Source of the DNA: Bacteroidales bacterium UBA5197
GTDB lineage: Bacteria > Bacteroidota > Bacteroidia > Bacteroidales > Lentimicrobiaceae
NCBI GenBank assembly: GCA_002412885.1
Contig: DHVX01000006.1
Coordinates: 1-33,527 of the forward strand
Direction of reading: 5' to 3'
DNA: 33,527 nt
The translations under genes were made by a program, and so were the position numbers. Below, one piece after another: positions 1-7,507 of this stretch. Numbering within the stretch: the stretch's first letter is position 1; every line of letters begins with the position of its first letter. A model generated the notes under the pieces. The model was not told where the DNA came from, did no database searches, and saw nothing but the letters and a program-made list of their open reading frames with translations.

Positions 1-5
1 GCTCC

Positions 6-210
6 GGATGAAACCTTCCAGATTTTCTTGCTTCCAACCTGGAAGGTTTAAGATGCCTGTGCGACCGGATGAAACCTTCCAGGTTAAAAGAAAACCTGGA
101 AGGTTATCCGGTAAAAATCCTTCCAGACCTGACAAGTCGAAAGATCCGGCTAAGCGGAATTTAGCTTCGCCATTTGAAAACAAGAAGACCTAACAAGTCG
201 AAAGAAGACT
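6..210. repeat. REP-like hairpin repeats
   Basis: Two copies of GGATGAAACCTTCCAG (6-21 and 67-82) are each followed by AACCTGGAAGGTT (36-48 and 93-105). The second copy forms a perfect 13-bp stem (73-85 with 93-105) around a 7-nt loop, with GGAT/ATCC able to extend it at the base. Downstream, a related pair of half-sites, GACCTGACAAGTCGAAAG (125-142) and GACCTAACAAGTCGAAAG (187-204), repeats a different 18-mer with one mismatch. There is no protein-like ORF. This resembles the dispersed intergenic palindromes common in Bacteroidota genomes; mobility or function is not shown here. Confidence 0.7.
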
Positions 211-237
211 TGGTAGGTCAGTTTATTACTCGCTTCG

Positions 238-372
238 TTCCCGCCTCCCCTTGTCTACCCGTCCCCCCGTCCCCTTGTCTCCCCGTCTCTCCGTCCCCTT
301 GTCCCCCCGTCTCCGTGTCTCCTTGTCCAGAAACCGTCCCTCGTCCCTCCTTTAACCGTCCCTCGTCCCTGC
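238..372. repeat. C/T-rich low-complexity tract (G-rich on minus strand)
   Basis: An imperfect iteration of a CCCCGTCCCCTTGTCT-like unit runs through this non-coding stretch, followed by three copies of CCGTCCCTCGTCCCT-like sequence. C runs of 3 to 6 lie at 247-250, 258-260, 263-268, 271-274, 281-284, 295-298 and 303-308, so the minus strand carries closely spaced G runs that could form a G-quadruplex. The open frames across it give only Pro/Ser/Cys-rich low-complexity peptides, which I take as non-coding. Confidence 0.65.
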
Positions 373-431
373 TTTATAACATTACCCCGAAATATTTGCG
401 CTTTCTCGCTGAGATAATGAACTAATTTTTA

Positions 432-439
432 TAAGTTTG
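432..439 (+). promoter_or_regulatory. Candidate -7 element TAAGTTTG for the lysine genes
   Basis: TAAGTTTG fits the Bacteroidota -7 consensus TAnnTTTG and lies 44 bp before the ATG at 484, a normal 5' UTR distance. No TTTG-like -33 element sits at the usual spacing (the nearest TTTG, 395-398, is too far), so only half of the promoter is recognisable. Confidence 0.4.
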
Positions 440-483
440 CCCCGCAACGGGAAGAACCCGAAGTGCAGTAAAATAAGGACATT

Positions 484-1788
484 ATGAGTAAATTTATTGG
501 AATCAGGCACGAAGACAAGTACGTTATGGAACGGCGCGCACCGCTTACCCCGCGCCATGTTGAACGATTGATCAAAGGCAAACAACTCGATATTGTTGTT
601 CAGACTTCCCCGAAAAGGGTTTTCACCGATCAGGAATACATTAAAGCAGGTGCACGCATTGCCGACAATCTTGGCGAATGTTCCGTTATCCTCGGCGTAA
701 AAGAGATGCCTATTGACTTTTTTGAACCGCAGAAAACCTATGTTTTCTTTTCGCATGTTATCAAAGGACAAGCCTACAATATGCCCATGCTCAAACGCAT
801 GATGGAATTGGGCTGCAACCTTATCGATTACGAAAAAATCGTGGACGAACAAGGCCGCCGCCTGATTTTCTTTGGCCGTTATGCTGGCCTTGCCGGGATG
901 ATCAATTCATTGTGGTCGCTGGGACTCAGGCTCAAAGAAGCCGGTTTTGAAACTCCTTTCCTTAAAATTACTCAGGCCCACCATTACGCTTCACTCGAAG
1001 AAGCCAGAAAAGTAATATCAGAGGTAGGTCAGGAAATTGCTGAAAAAGGATTACCCGCTGAGTTGCGACCATTTACTGTCGGTTTTACCGGATATGGCAA
1101 CGTTTCGCAAGGCGCACAGGAAATTCTGGGATTACTTCCCGTTAAGGAAATCTCACCCGAAAAGCTGCTTGAACTCACCGTAAGAGGCCACGCCCCAAAC
1201 AACCTGATTTACAAAGTAATATTCAAGGAAGAACATCTTTCGGCACACAACGATGGCCGTAGTTTCGATCTTCACGATTACTACACACATCCTGAAAACT
1301 ATCACAGCATTTTCGAAAAATACATCCCACACCTATCGGTATTGATGAACTGTATGTATTGGGATGCCCGATACCCAAGACTCATCACCAAAGATTATCT
1401 GGAGAAGGCATTTGCCTCAGGGAATCCGAAACTCACTGTTATTGGTGATGTTACCTGCGATCCCGACGGCAGCATAGAAATTACCCACAAAGGCACCGAG
1501 ATTGAAGATCCTATTTTCGTTTACAACCCGGTAACCCGCAAACCTGTTATGGGCCACAAAGGCGAAGGTATGCTGGTAATGGCAGTTGATATTCTTCCCA
1601 GCGAACTACCCCGCGATGCAAGCAATGGATTTGCCGATGCACTGGTGAATTTTGTGAAACCGATTTCAGACTGCGATTTCAGCGAACCCTTTGAAGACCT
1701 GGATATTCCAAGAGCCATCAAAAAAGCACTTATTCTGCACAATGGCGAACTGACACACGATTTTCAGTACATCAAGGAGTATCTGTAA
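484..1788 (+). CDS. Lysine-ketoglutarate reductase (saccharopine dehydrogenase, lysine-forming; AASS N-terminal half)
   Basis: The 434-residue product matches the LKR half of the bifunctional aminoadipic semialdehyde synthase (AASS) of animals and plants, which condenses lysine with 2-oxoglutarate to saccharopine in the cytosol. Recognisable from memory of human AASS are the N-terminal AlaDh/PNT-type motif REDK-x3-ERRAPLTP (here HEDKYVMERRAPLTP, residues 9-23), FFSHVIKGQAYNM (~88-100), LIDYEKIVD, the nucleotide-binding GYGNVSQGA (~202-210), DVTCDPDGSIE (~322-332) and a closing NGELTHDFQYIKEYL that parallels the end of the human LKR domain. Its length equals that domain, with no signal peptide. 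The saccharopine dehydrogenase partner follows 241 bp downstream in the same order as in the fused enzyme. With the usual diaminopimelate route for lysine synthesis in this phylum, lysine degradation is the likely role. Start: first ATG; no strong Shine-Dalgarno. Confidence 0.9.
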   Translation: MSKFIGIRHEDKYVMERRAPLTPRHVERLIKGKQLDIVVQTSPKRVFTDQEYIKAGARIADNLGECSVILGVKEMPIDFFEPQKTYVFFSHVIKGQAYNMPMLKRMMELGCNLIDYEKIVDEQGRRLIFFGRYAGLAGMINSLWSLGLRLKEAGFETPFLKITQAHHYASLEEARKVISEVGQEIAEKGLPAELRPFTVGFTGYGNVSQGAQEILGLLPVKEISPEKLLELTVRGHAPNNLIYKVIFKEEHLSAHNDGRSFDLHDYYTHPENYHSIFEKYIPHLSVLMNCMYWDARYPRLITKDYLEKAFASGNPKLTVIGDVTCDPDGSIEITHKGTEIEDPIFVYNPVTRKPVMGHKGEGMLVMAVDILPSELPRDASNGFADALVNFVKPISDCDFSEPFEDLDIPRAIKKALILHNGELTHDFQYIKEYL

Positions 1789-1815
1789 TCTGAAAGATAA
1801 TTATGTCGTTTTATC

Positions 1816-1917
1816 CTTCGACTCCGCTCAGGAGGACATCGTATAGAATTGATAATTAGCGCATTAAGATGATGCAGTGTACGCTATAAACGAATGTCAC
1901 ACTGAGCGGAGTCGAAG
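1816..1917. repeat. Inverted REP-like pair between the lysine genes
   Basis: CTTCGACTCCGCTCAG (1816-1831) and its perfect reverse complement (1902-1917) face each other across about 70 bp. Similarity extends inward: GACATCG after the left arm and, read on the other strand, GACATTCG after the right arm. The arms can pair as a long-looped hairpin. Copies of this 16-mer are, from memory, dispersed in many Bacteroidota genomes, so it is probably a REP/BIME-type insertion rather than a regulator specific to these genes. Confidence 0.75.
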
Positions 1918-2029
1918 TGCTTTTGACGCTAAAATAATCTGGTTTATAACCGTCAGTCTGAGTTCTTTTCTCAAATAAACGAATAGAAATAAAATCAAAT
2001 CAACATCAAACCTTAACTGCTTACGCAAA

Positions 2030-3367
2030 ATGAAGAAAGTTCTGATTCTGGGCGCCGGCCTCGTGGTGAAGCCCATTGTTAACCACCTCCTGAATAAAGG
2101 AATCCATGTTACGGTTGCAACCCGTACCAAATCGAAAGCCGAAGCCATGATTTCGGGTCACCCAAATGGCACTGCTGTTGCCTGGACAGTTGAAGACGAA
2201 GCCACACTCGATCAGATGGTTGCTTCGCACGACCTTTCGGTGAGCCTTCTGCCTTACCTGCACCATCTGCTGGTTGCAAAGTATTGCCTGAAGCACAAAA
2301 AGAATATGGTTACCACATCGTATGTTAAGCCCGAAATGCAGGCACTTGATGCACAGGCCAAAGAAGCTGGCATCATTATTCTGAATGAGCTTGGCCTTGA
2401 TCCGGGCATCGACCATATGTCGGCCATGCGCATCATCGACAATGTACGCTCACGCAATGGCAGCATCGAAGAGTTTTACTCCATCTGCGGCGCTTTGCCT
2501 GCACCGGAAGTAGCCAACAATCCTTTCAAATACAAATTTTCATGGAGCCCCAAAGGCGTGGTAATGGCCGGAAACAACGATGGCAGATACCTTCGCTACG
2601 GCAAAGTAATTGATGTTCCTACCGCTGACCTTTTCAAAAACCCGCTTCAGGTAGATTTTACCAATGTTGGCAGGCTTGAAGTTTATCCAAACCGCGACTC
2701 CATTTCATACATCGATATTTACGGCATTCCCGAAACCAAAACCATGATGCGCGGCACATTCCGCTTCAAAGGATGGTGCGAGAGTATTGATGCCATGAAA
2801 CAGCTGAACCTGATTTCATACGATAAGTTCGACATGACCGGTATGACTTATGCGCAGTTTCTTGCACATCAGATTGGTGCTACTGATGCTTCAAACATCA
2901 AAGCAAAAGTTGCTGAATATCTGAAACTTGACATCAACGCACACGCGCTAACCGCTATGGAATGGCTGGGATTGTTCGAAGACAAACCTATGGAGCGCGG
3001 CGAAGATTCACCATATGAAGTTACCAGCGATGTAATGATCAGCAAGATGGAACTCGGTTACACCGAGCGCGATATGGTTGCCATGCAGCACACTTTCCTG
3101 GCTTCTTATCCTGATGGTTCGAAAGAAGTAATCCGTTCGCGCATGCTCGATTTCGGAACACCAGCCACCGACACATCTATCGCCCGCACCGTTGCACTTC
3201 CTGCAGCCATTGGTGTAGAGATGATTCTGAATGGTGAAATTGATGTAAAAGGTGTATTCCGTCCTGTAATTCCACAAATTTACAATCCTATCCTCGACGA
3301 ACTGGAGAAACTCGACATCCGTATGGAAGAAGAGTATGGCCTTCCGCTGAGCGAAAACATTAAATAA
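2030..3367 (+). CDS. Saccharopine dehydrogenase, glutamate-forming (AASS C-terminal half)
   Basis: The 445-residue product matches the SDH half of AASS and yeast Lys9-type enzymes, which oxidise saccharopine to glutamate plus 2-aminoadipate 6-semialdehyde. It opens with a Rossmann motif ILGAGLVVKPIV (5-16). Further family blocks are LSVSLLPYLHHLLVAKYC (~70-87), MVTTSYV, ELGLDPGIDHMSAM (~122-135), CGALPAPE-NNPFKYKFSWSP (~155-178), YPNRDS, and YGIPE followed by RGTFRFKGW. The usual C-terminal catalytic domain is complete, including MEWLGLF and ARTVALPAAIGVEMILNGEI near the end. It is cytosolic. Together with the upstream LKR it makes a two-gene equivalent of the fused eukaryotic enzyme. A good Rho-independent terminator follows 30 bp after the stop. 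No recognisable promoter lies in the 241-bp gap, so co-transcription with the LKR gene is likely but not proven. Confidence 0.92.
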   Translation: MKKVLILGAGLVVKPIVNHLLNKGIHVTVATRTKSKAEAMISGHPNGTAVAWTVEDEATLDQMVASHDLSVSLLPYLHHLLVAKYCLKHKKNMVTTSYVKPEMQALDAQAKEAGIIILNELGLDPGIDHMSAMRIIDNVRSRNGSIEEFYSICGALPAPEVANNPFKYKFSWSPKGVVMAGNNDGRYLRYGKVIDVPTADLFKNPLQVDFTNVGRLEVYPNRDSISYIDIYGIPETKTMMRGTFRFKGWCESIDAMKQLNLISYDKFDMTGMTYAQFLAHQIGATDASNIKAKVAEYLKLDINAHALTAMEWLGLFEDKPMERGEDSPYEVTSDVMISKMELGYTERDMVAMQHTFLASYPDGSKEVIRSRMLDFGTPATDTSIARTVALPAAIGVEMILNGEIDVKGVFRPVIPQIYNPILDELEKLDIRMEEEYGLPLSENIK

Positions 3368-3397
3368 CCACGGTTTTTATAAACCCCAACCACCGAT

Positions 3398-3433
3398 ACC
3401 TGGCAGGATGTTTAATCCTGTCAGGTTTTTTTT
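3398..3433 (+). terminator. Rho-independent terminator of the lysine genes
   Basis: A 12-bp stem (3398-3409 with 3415-3426, one G-T wobble) with a 5-nt loop runs directly into eight T residues (3426-3433). The stem sequence (CCTGGCAGGAT / ATCCTGTCAGG) resembles the REP-like palindromes at the left end of the window. Confidence 0.9.
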
Positions 3434-3577
3434 ATGATCAGGAGACCAATCAAATGTTGGTATATCGCTAAAGGCATATCAGCAAATCCTGATCCTGAGT
3501 AGCTAATAATAAATAAATCAGAAAATAATGGCATTTTTAATAAACAATTATCCGTTTCATCTCTTTATAATCAGGTT

Positions 3578-5221
3578 ATGATTCTAAAAAACGAAAATTC
3601 AGTTCTTATTATGTCACGCAAACTACTTTTTTCGCAAATAATGTTTATCGGTATTTTGCTTTTCGCAAATCCTATAGCACTGATTTCCAACAACCTTACC
3701 ATATCCAATGTAAGTCTTACCGGACAAAATACCTCTGAAGACTATGCATACATCCGTTTCGACATCAGTTGGGAAAATTCCTGGCGAACCAGCTCAGCCC
3801 CCAACAACCATGATGCGGCCTGGGTCTTTGCAAAATACAGGGTTGGCAGTGGCACATGGAACCATGTAATGCTCAGCCCTTCGGGTCACATTGCGCCGGC
3901 TGGCAGTACGATTGATGTCCCATCTGATCTGGTCGGAGCATTTTTCTATCGCGATGCAGACGGAAACGGCACCTTCACCAAAACCGGAGTTAAGCTACGC
4001 TGGAATTACGGCGCAAGCGGCATTGGCGACAATGATGTGGTGGAAGTAAAGGTGTTTGGCATTGAGATGGTGTATGTGCCGGAAGGAGCGTTTTGGGTGG
4101 GGAGTACAACAGGAGGTAATGAATTAGGTAGGTTTTACACCTATCCGAATGACGCTACCCCATATCATATCACCTCTGAGGAGGAAATAACTGTAGGCAC
4201 TGCTACAGGCAACTTGTATTATTATGAGAGTACAACTAATACAATAATAACCGGAGACAACAGCGGCCCAATACCTGCCTCATATCCCAAAGGGTATAAC
4301 TCATTTTATGTTATGAAGCATGAGGTTCCTCATCATGCTTATGTGGATTTCCTGAATTGTCTGACTCGTGAACAACAAAATGAAAGAACATCTGTCAATC
4401 TGCAAGATGGAATAACAGCTGTTACATACGTTTACGTTATGGTTTTTCGAAGTACTTCTCCCATTTACTCAGCAATCCCTGAACGAAGGTCTTCTATCAG
4501 GTGTGACGAAATCATTCCCGAGCATGGTCCTATTACCTTCTATTGCGATCTTAACAACAATAAGATCCGGAATGAAGATGACGATGGTCAGCACATAGCC
4601 TGTGTTTATCCAAGTTGGGATGATGCCATGGCTTATCTTGACTGGACAGGTCTGAGACCGATGAGTGAACTGGAATTTGAAAAATCCTGCCGTGGACCAT
4701 TGTATCCTGTTGCAAATGAATATGTTTGGGGAACAGGAAGTCCTTCTGTTAATTCTACTCTGGACAATGCCGGAAGGGCAGATGAGACCAATAGCTCATC
4801 TACTGCAAACTGCACTGCCCAAGACATGCCGGCTTCACCTACCAGAGTTGGCATGTATGCAAAGCCGGGGACAAACAGGAAAGATTCCGGGGCAACCTAT
4901 TATGGCATCCTGGATATGGCAGGCAACCTTTGGGAGCGGCCGGTTACAGTTGGTAATTTAAACGGTAGAAATTACACCGGACAACACGGAAATGGAATAC
5001 TCTCATCAGCCGGTAGCGCAAATGTAGAAAACTGGCCTCATTCTACTCCGGGAATGTCGAACGATGAAATACTAAATATGGGCTCAGGCTACCGAGGTGG
5101 TTATTACAATAGCAACATAAATGGATCTATTATGCGTATTGCAGGTCGGCAATATGCAGCCCAGGGTAGTAACCCCAGAAAAGAAAGATACGGCATACGT
5201 GGTGTGCGCACCGCCCCCTGA
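3578..5221 (+). CDS. Secreted SUMF1/FGE-sulfatase-fold protein
   Basis: The product has 547 residues. A hydrophobic signal segment follows the second Met (codon 12, ATG at 3611), so translation may truly start there. Residues ~40-160 form a domain with DISWENSWR, NHDAAWVFAKYR and WNYGASG that I know from Bacteroidota proteins placed before SUMF1 domains. From ~161 (IEMVYVPEGAFWVGS) it has the formylglycine-generating-enzyme/SUMF1 fold: YVMKHEVPHHAYVDFLN, GLRPMSELEFEKSCRGP, GILDMAGNLWE, and the closing GYRGGYY...MRIAGRQ...YGIRGVRTA. The paired cysteines of copper-dependent FGE near the C-terminus are absent (NGSIMRIAGRQ has none), so enzymatic FGE activity is unlikely and a structural or sugar-binding role is possible. 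There is no T9SS tail. The T9SS protein downstream starts 32 bp later (ATG at 5254). Confidence 0.82.
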   Translation: MILKNENSVLIMSRKLLFSQIMFIGILLFANPIALISNNLTISNVSLTGQNTSEDYAYIRFDISWENSWRTSSAPNNHDAAWVFAKYRVGSGTWNHVMLSPSGHIAPAGSTIDVPSDLVGAFFYRDADGNGTFTKTGVKLRWNYGASGIGDNDVVEVKVFGIEMVYVPEGAFWVGSTTGGNELGRFYTYPNDATPYHITSEEEITVGTATGNLYYYESTTNTIITGDNSGPIPASYPKGYNSFYVMKHEVPHHAYVDFLNCLTREQQNERTSVNLQDGITAVTYVYVMVFRSTSPIYSAIPERRSSIRCDEIIPEHGPITFYCDLNNNKIRNEDDDGQHIACVYPSWDDAMAYLDWTGLRPMSELEFEKSCRGPLYPVANEYVWGTGSPSVNSTLDNAGRADETNSSSTANCTAQDMPASPTRVGMYAKPGTNRKDSGATYYGILDMAGNLWERPVTVGNLNGRNYTGQHGNGILSSAGSANVENWPHSTPGMSNDEILNMGSGYRGGYYNSNINGSIMRIAGRQYAAQGSNPRKERYGIRGVRTAP

Positions 5222-5253
5222 AAAACACTTTAATGACCCTTGAAATCAGCTTT

Positions 5254-6927
5254 ATGAAAAAAACATATACCTTCTTATTTATCCTGCTGGCATTTACATT
5301 TCAGGCAATTGCCCAATACTCCGGCGGCTCCGGATCAGGTTATACAAAAGCAGAAACCAACAGCAAGCACCTCACCAATTTTTTTCAAACCGATGGCAAC
5401 TGGATCAATACCACAAACTGGCGCGATAATGTTGTTCCGGGTTCTTCGGAGGAGGCAAATATAGCCGCCATTGCTGAGCTCAATGGAGATTACACTTACC
5501 CAGAAGTGAATATCAGCGCAAACGGAGTAATTAATATTCCGGCAGCCCAATCGTTGACGGTCACTCAAAACCTTAACAATCTTGCAGGAACTTCCGGGCT
5601 GGTTATTGAAAGTGGTGGTTCTCTGCTTCACAACACCAACAATGTTCAGGCTACCATCAGACGCACAATCACCGGTGCTCCGATTCCTGAAGAACCTGGC
5701 GTTTCGACCAGATATCATCTGGTTTCCATTCCTTTATCACCGACGGCAAATTCCGTTTCAAGTCAATTTACAGGGGCTTATCTTTATAGTTATGATCCAT
5801 CAATGAACAGCTGGCTTGGACTTGGAGAACAAACCAATACGCCCCTTGATGAAACTGCGGGCTACATGGTTTATTACACCTCAAACAAAACAGTAAATTT
5901 TGAAGGACCGATGAACAACGGAATCTTCAGCCCGTCGTTAACCTATGCCGGACTTGAGGGCGGAAACAATTTTTCACTGGTGCCCAATCCTTATCCTTCT
6001 GCCATTGACTGGCATGCTTTTGCTCCGGGGGATAAAACCAATATCGGTAACACCATCTGGATTTTCAACAATGGGAATTATGCAACTTACACATGGGATG
6101 GCGTTAACAGCAGCAGCACCAACGGAGGTTCAAGGTATATTGCCACTGGTCAGGCATTTTTTGTGCAGACAACCGGCTCCTCCCCTGCTTTGACGATGAA
6201 CAATGCCATCCGGACTCATTCAAACAGCCCGTTTCTGAAAGACACAGATGCTCCATTTGATCAGCTTAGAATTTCTGCTGCTGCAAATGGTGTAAATGAT
6301 GAAGTACTTATTGGGTTCAGAGATCAGGCTTCAGACGATTACAATACCACTGAAGATGCACTTAAGATTTACGGTTCATCAGGTGCTCCTCAGTTGTTTA
6401 CTTTTGCTGGTGAAAAGAAATTATCTGTCAATTTTATGGATCAACCCCACGGTGAAACTTCAATAACTCTGGGTTTTGATTGTGATTTCGCTGGCGAATA
6501 CGCGTTGTCGTTCAGTCAGCTGGAAGCTTTCCCGCAATCGGTGAGCATCTATCTTACCGATGAACTGACTTCACAAACTGTCAACCTTCGACAACAGACA
6601 AATTACAATTTTGTGCACAATCCTGGGAACAACCCTGAGCGGTTTACATTAAAATTCGGCGGAACAATTGGCATTGAAGAACCTTCAAACGAGAAAGTCC
6701 AGGTATGGTTCAATGGCAATACGCTTATTGTCAATGCAAATGAGCTTTCAGGAAGCAACTCCATAATAGAAGTTTTTAACACAACCGGGCAGTTGGTTTT
6801 CAGCAGACAGACTTCGCTCAGCAGAGAGAATTCTTTTAAAATTGACTTGTCCGGCCCGGTGATTGCAAGGATAAGCACTGAAAAAGGCATCTACACAGCC
6901 AAAGCAGTATTGCTGAATAATCAGTAA
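5254..6927 (+). CDS. T9SS-sorted surface protein, related to the C-terminal part of the giant adhesin
   Basis: I start this at 5254 because MKKTYTFLFILLAFTFQAIAQ is a canonical signal peptide; an in-frame ATG at 5233 would add 7 residues in front of it. The protein has 557 residues from this start. It carries a WNTTNW-like opening (NTTNWRDNVVPG), a short beta-strand-rich stretch, a block with NPYPSAIDW, GQAFFVQ and DEVLIGF, and a C-terminal type-A T9SS sorting domain (IEVFNTTGQLVF ... GIYTAKAVL). It should be exported through the inner membrane by Sec, across the outer membrane by T9SS, and then anchored. The same block order (NPYPSPIDW, MQGFFVH, DPLVIYFDE, sorting tail) recurs in the last ~450 residues of the 3031-residue adhesin on the minus strand. 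No catalytic motif is seen; function unknown. Confidence 0.85.
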   Translation: MKKTYTFLFILLAFTFQAIAQYSGGSGSGYTKAETNSKHLTNFFQTDGNWINTTNWRDNVVPGSSEEANIAAIAELNGDYTYPEVNISANGVINIPAAQSLTVTQNLNNLAGTSGLVIESGGSLLHNTNNVQATIRRTITGAPIPEEPGVSTRYHLVSIPLSPTANSVSSQFTGAYLYSYDPSMNSWLGLGEQTNTPLDETAGYMVYYTSNKTVNFEGPMNNGIFSPSLTYAGLEGGNNFSLVPNPYPSAIDWHAFAPGDKTNIGNTIWIFNNGNYATYTWDGVNSSSTNGGSRYIATGQAFFVQTTGSSPALTMNNAIRTHSNSPFLKDTDAPFDQLRISAAANGVNDEVLIGFRDQASDDYNTTEDALKIYGSSGAPQLFTFAGEKKLSVNFMDQPHGETSITLGFDCDFAGEYALSFSQLEAFPQSVSIYLTDELTSQTVNLRQQTNYNFVHNPGNNPERFTLKFGGTIGIEEPSNEKVQVWFNGNTLIVNANELSGSNSIIEVFNTTGQLVFSRQTSLSRENSFKIDLSGPVIARISTEKGIYTAKAVLLNNQ

Positions 6928-6995
6928 TTTCACTAAAGCTGAAATGAAGAGTATATTCTGATTTTATTAACGCTTTGAATATCAAATTCTATAAA

Positions 6996-7220
6996 ATGAA
7001 AACAACAATTTTTCTCGTCTTTTTTCTGATAATCAGCAGCCTTGCAGTTTTGGCTCAGGCACCACCTACACCTCCATCAAATGCAAGTAACGGTGGCGCA
7101 AATGGTCCGGTTGGCGGCAATGCACCGATTGGAAGCGGCATCACAATCATGCTGGTACTTGGAGCGGCATGGGCAGGTAAAAAAGCATATCATAACACCA
7201 GAAATGAGGAATCGGTATAA
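6996..7220 (+). CDS. Small secreted protein with C-terminal membrane-anchor tail (PID-CTERM-like)
   Basis: 74 residues from the ATG at 6996; a longer frame would need a TTG at 6975. The layout is a signal peptide (MKTTIFLVFFLIISSLAVLAQ), a ~25-residue linker rich in Pro, Ser, Asn and Gly (PPTPPSNASNGGANGPVGGN), then a tripartite tail: API-GSG motif, a hydrophobic segment (ITIMLVLGAAWAG), and a basic end (KKAYHNTRNEE). This tail has the form of C-terminal sorting signals; it resembles what I recall as the Bacteroidota PID-CTERM type, but I cannot confirm membership. It lies 68 bp after the T9SS surface protein and before a terminator, so it is probably the last gene of that operon. It may be a membrane-tethered accessory of the surface protein. 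Confidence 0.75.
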   Translation: MKTTIFLVFFLIISSLAVLAQAPPTPPSNASNGGANGPVGGNAPIGSGITIMLVLGAAWAGKKAYHNTRNEESV

Positions 7221-7341
7221 ACAGAAAACGGAGAGCGGAACCTTGATCAATTTCAAATCTATTCGGGACTCATTTCTGTAACTAAATCTCCAAATTTAAA
7301 ACACGGAAGCAATCACTTAGGTAAGGTTGCTACGGAATCCG
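7221..7341 (+). other. Probable 3' UTR with a small hairpin
   Basis: After the small-protein stop there is no gene. AGCAATC (7308-7314) can pair with GGTTGCT (7325-7331) around a 10-nt loop, one wobble, just before the terminator. I could not match it to a known riboswitch or RNA family. Confidence 0.35.
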
Positions 7342-7391
7342 GAAACAACCTCTGAAAGGGAGTAAAACCCTGTCAGAGGTTGTTTCTTTTT
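7342..7391 (+). terminator. Strong Rho-independent terminator of the 3578-7220 operon
   Basis: GAAACAACCTCTGA (7342-7355) pairs perfectly with TCAGAGGTTGTTTC (7373-7386). An A-G mismatch and an inner AGGG/CCCT stem follow, with a 7-nt loop, then TTTTT. The stem is 14 bp plus 4 bp. It separates this operon from the receiver/DUF4347/adhesin operon. Confidence 0.9.
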
Positions 7392-7422
7392 CTATAATTG
7401 TGATGTTCTCATTCTTGTAAGG

Positions 7423-7484
7423 TTTCCCCTACATAAATATCAGATTTCCCCTACAGACTTTTGGTTTTAAAAGCATTCAATTTG
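7423..7484 (+). promoter_or_regulatory. Direct-repeat operator and -7-like element before the receiver gene
   Basis: TTTCCCCTACA occurs twice, at 7423-7433 and 7445-7455, in the same orientation with a 22-bp step (about two helical turns). Downstream, TCAATTTG (7477-7484) is one base off the Bacteroidota -7 consensus TAnnTTTG, 23 bp before the ATG at 7508. If that is the -7 element, the repeats centre near -40 and -62, typical of activator sites, and the second one replaces the -33 region. I saw no other exact copy of the 11-mer in the window. The regulator is unknown. Confidence 0.45.
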
Positions 7485-7507
7485 TACTCTCATAATAATA
7501 TACATTC

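Noticed and set aside
8..425. Two open frames across the repeat and C-rich tract
   Set aside because: They encode low-complexity peptides over hairpin repeats and pyrimidine tracts, with no domain or coding pattern.
382..852. 156-codon minus-strand ORF opposite the lysine-ketoglutarate reductase gene
   Set aside because: The plus-strand frame has a clear enzyme match; the antisense frame has none.
1816..1917. Terminator or insertion-sequence ends between the two lysine genes
   Set aside because: The arms are far apart with no T run, and no transposase lies between them; a REP-like pair explains it better.
7300..7341. Possible riboswitch such as a c-di-GMP aptamer before the terminator
   Set aside because: Only one 7-bp hairpin is seen, the conserved aptamer sequences are missing, and it lies in a 3' UTR.
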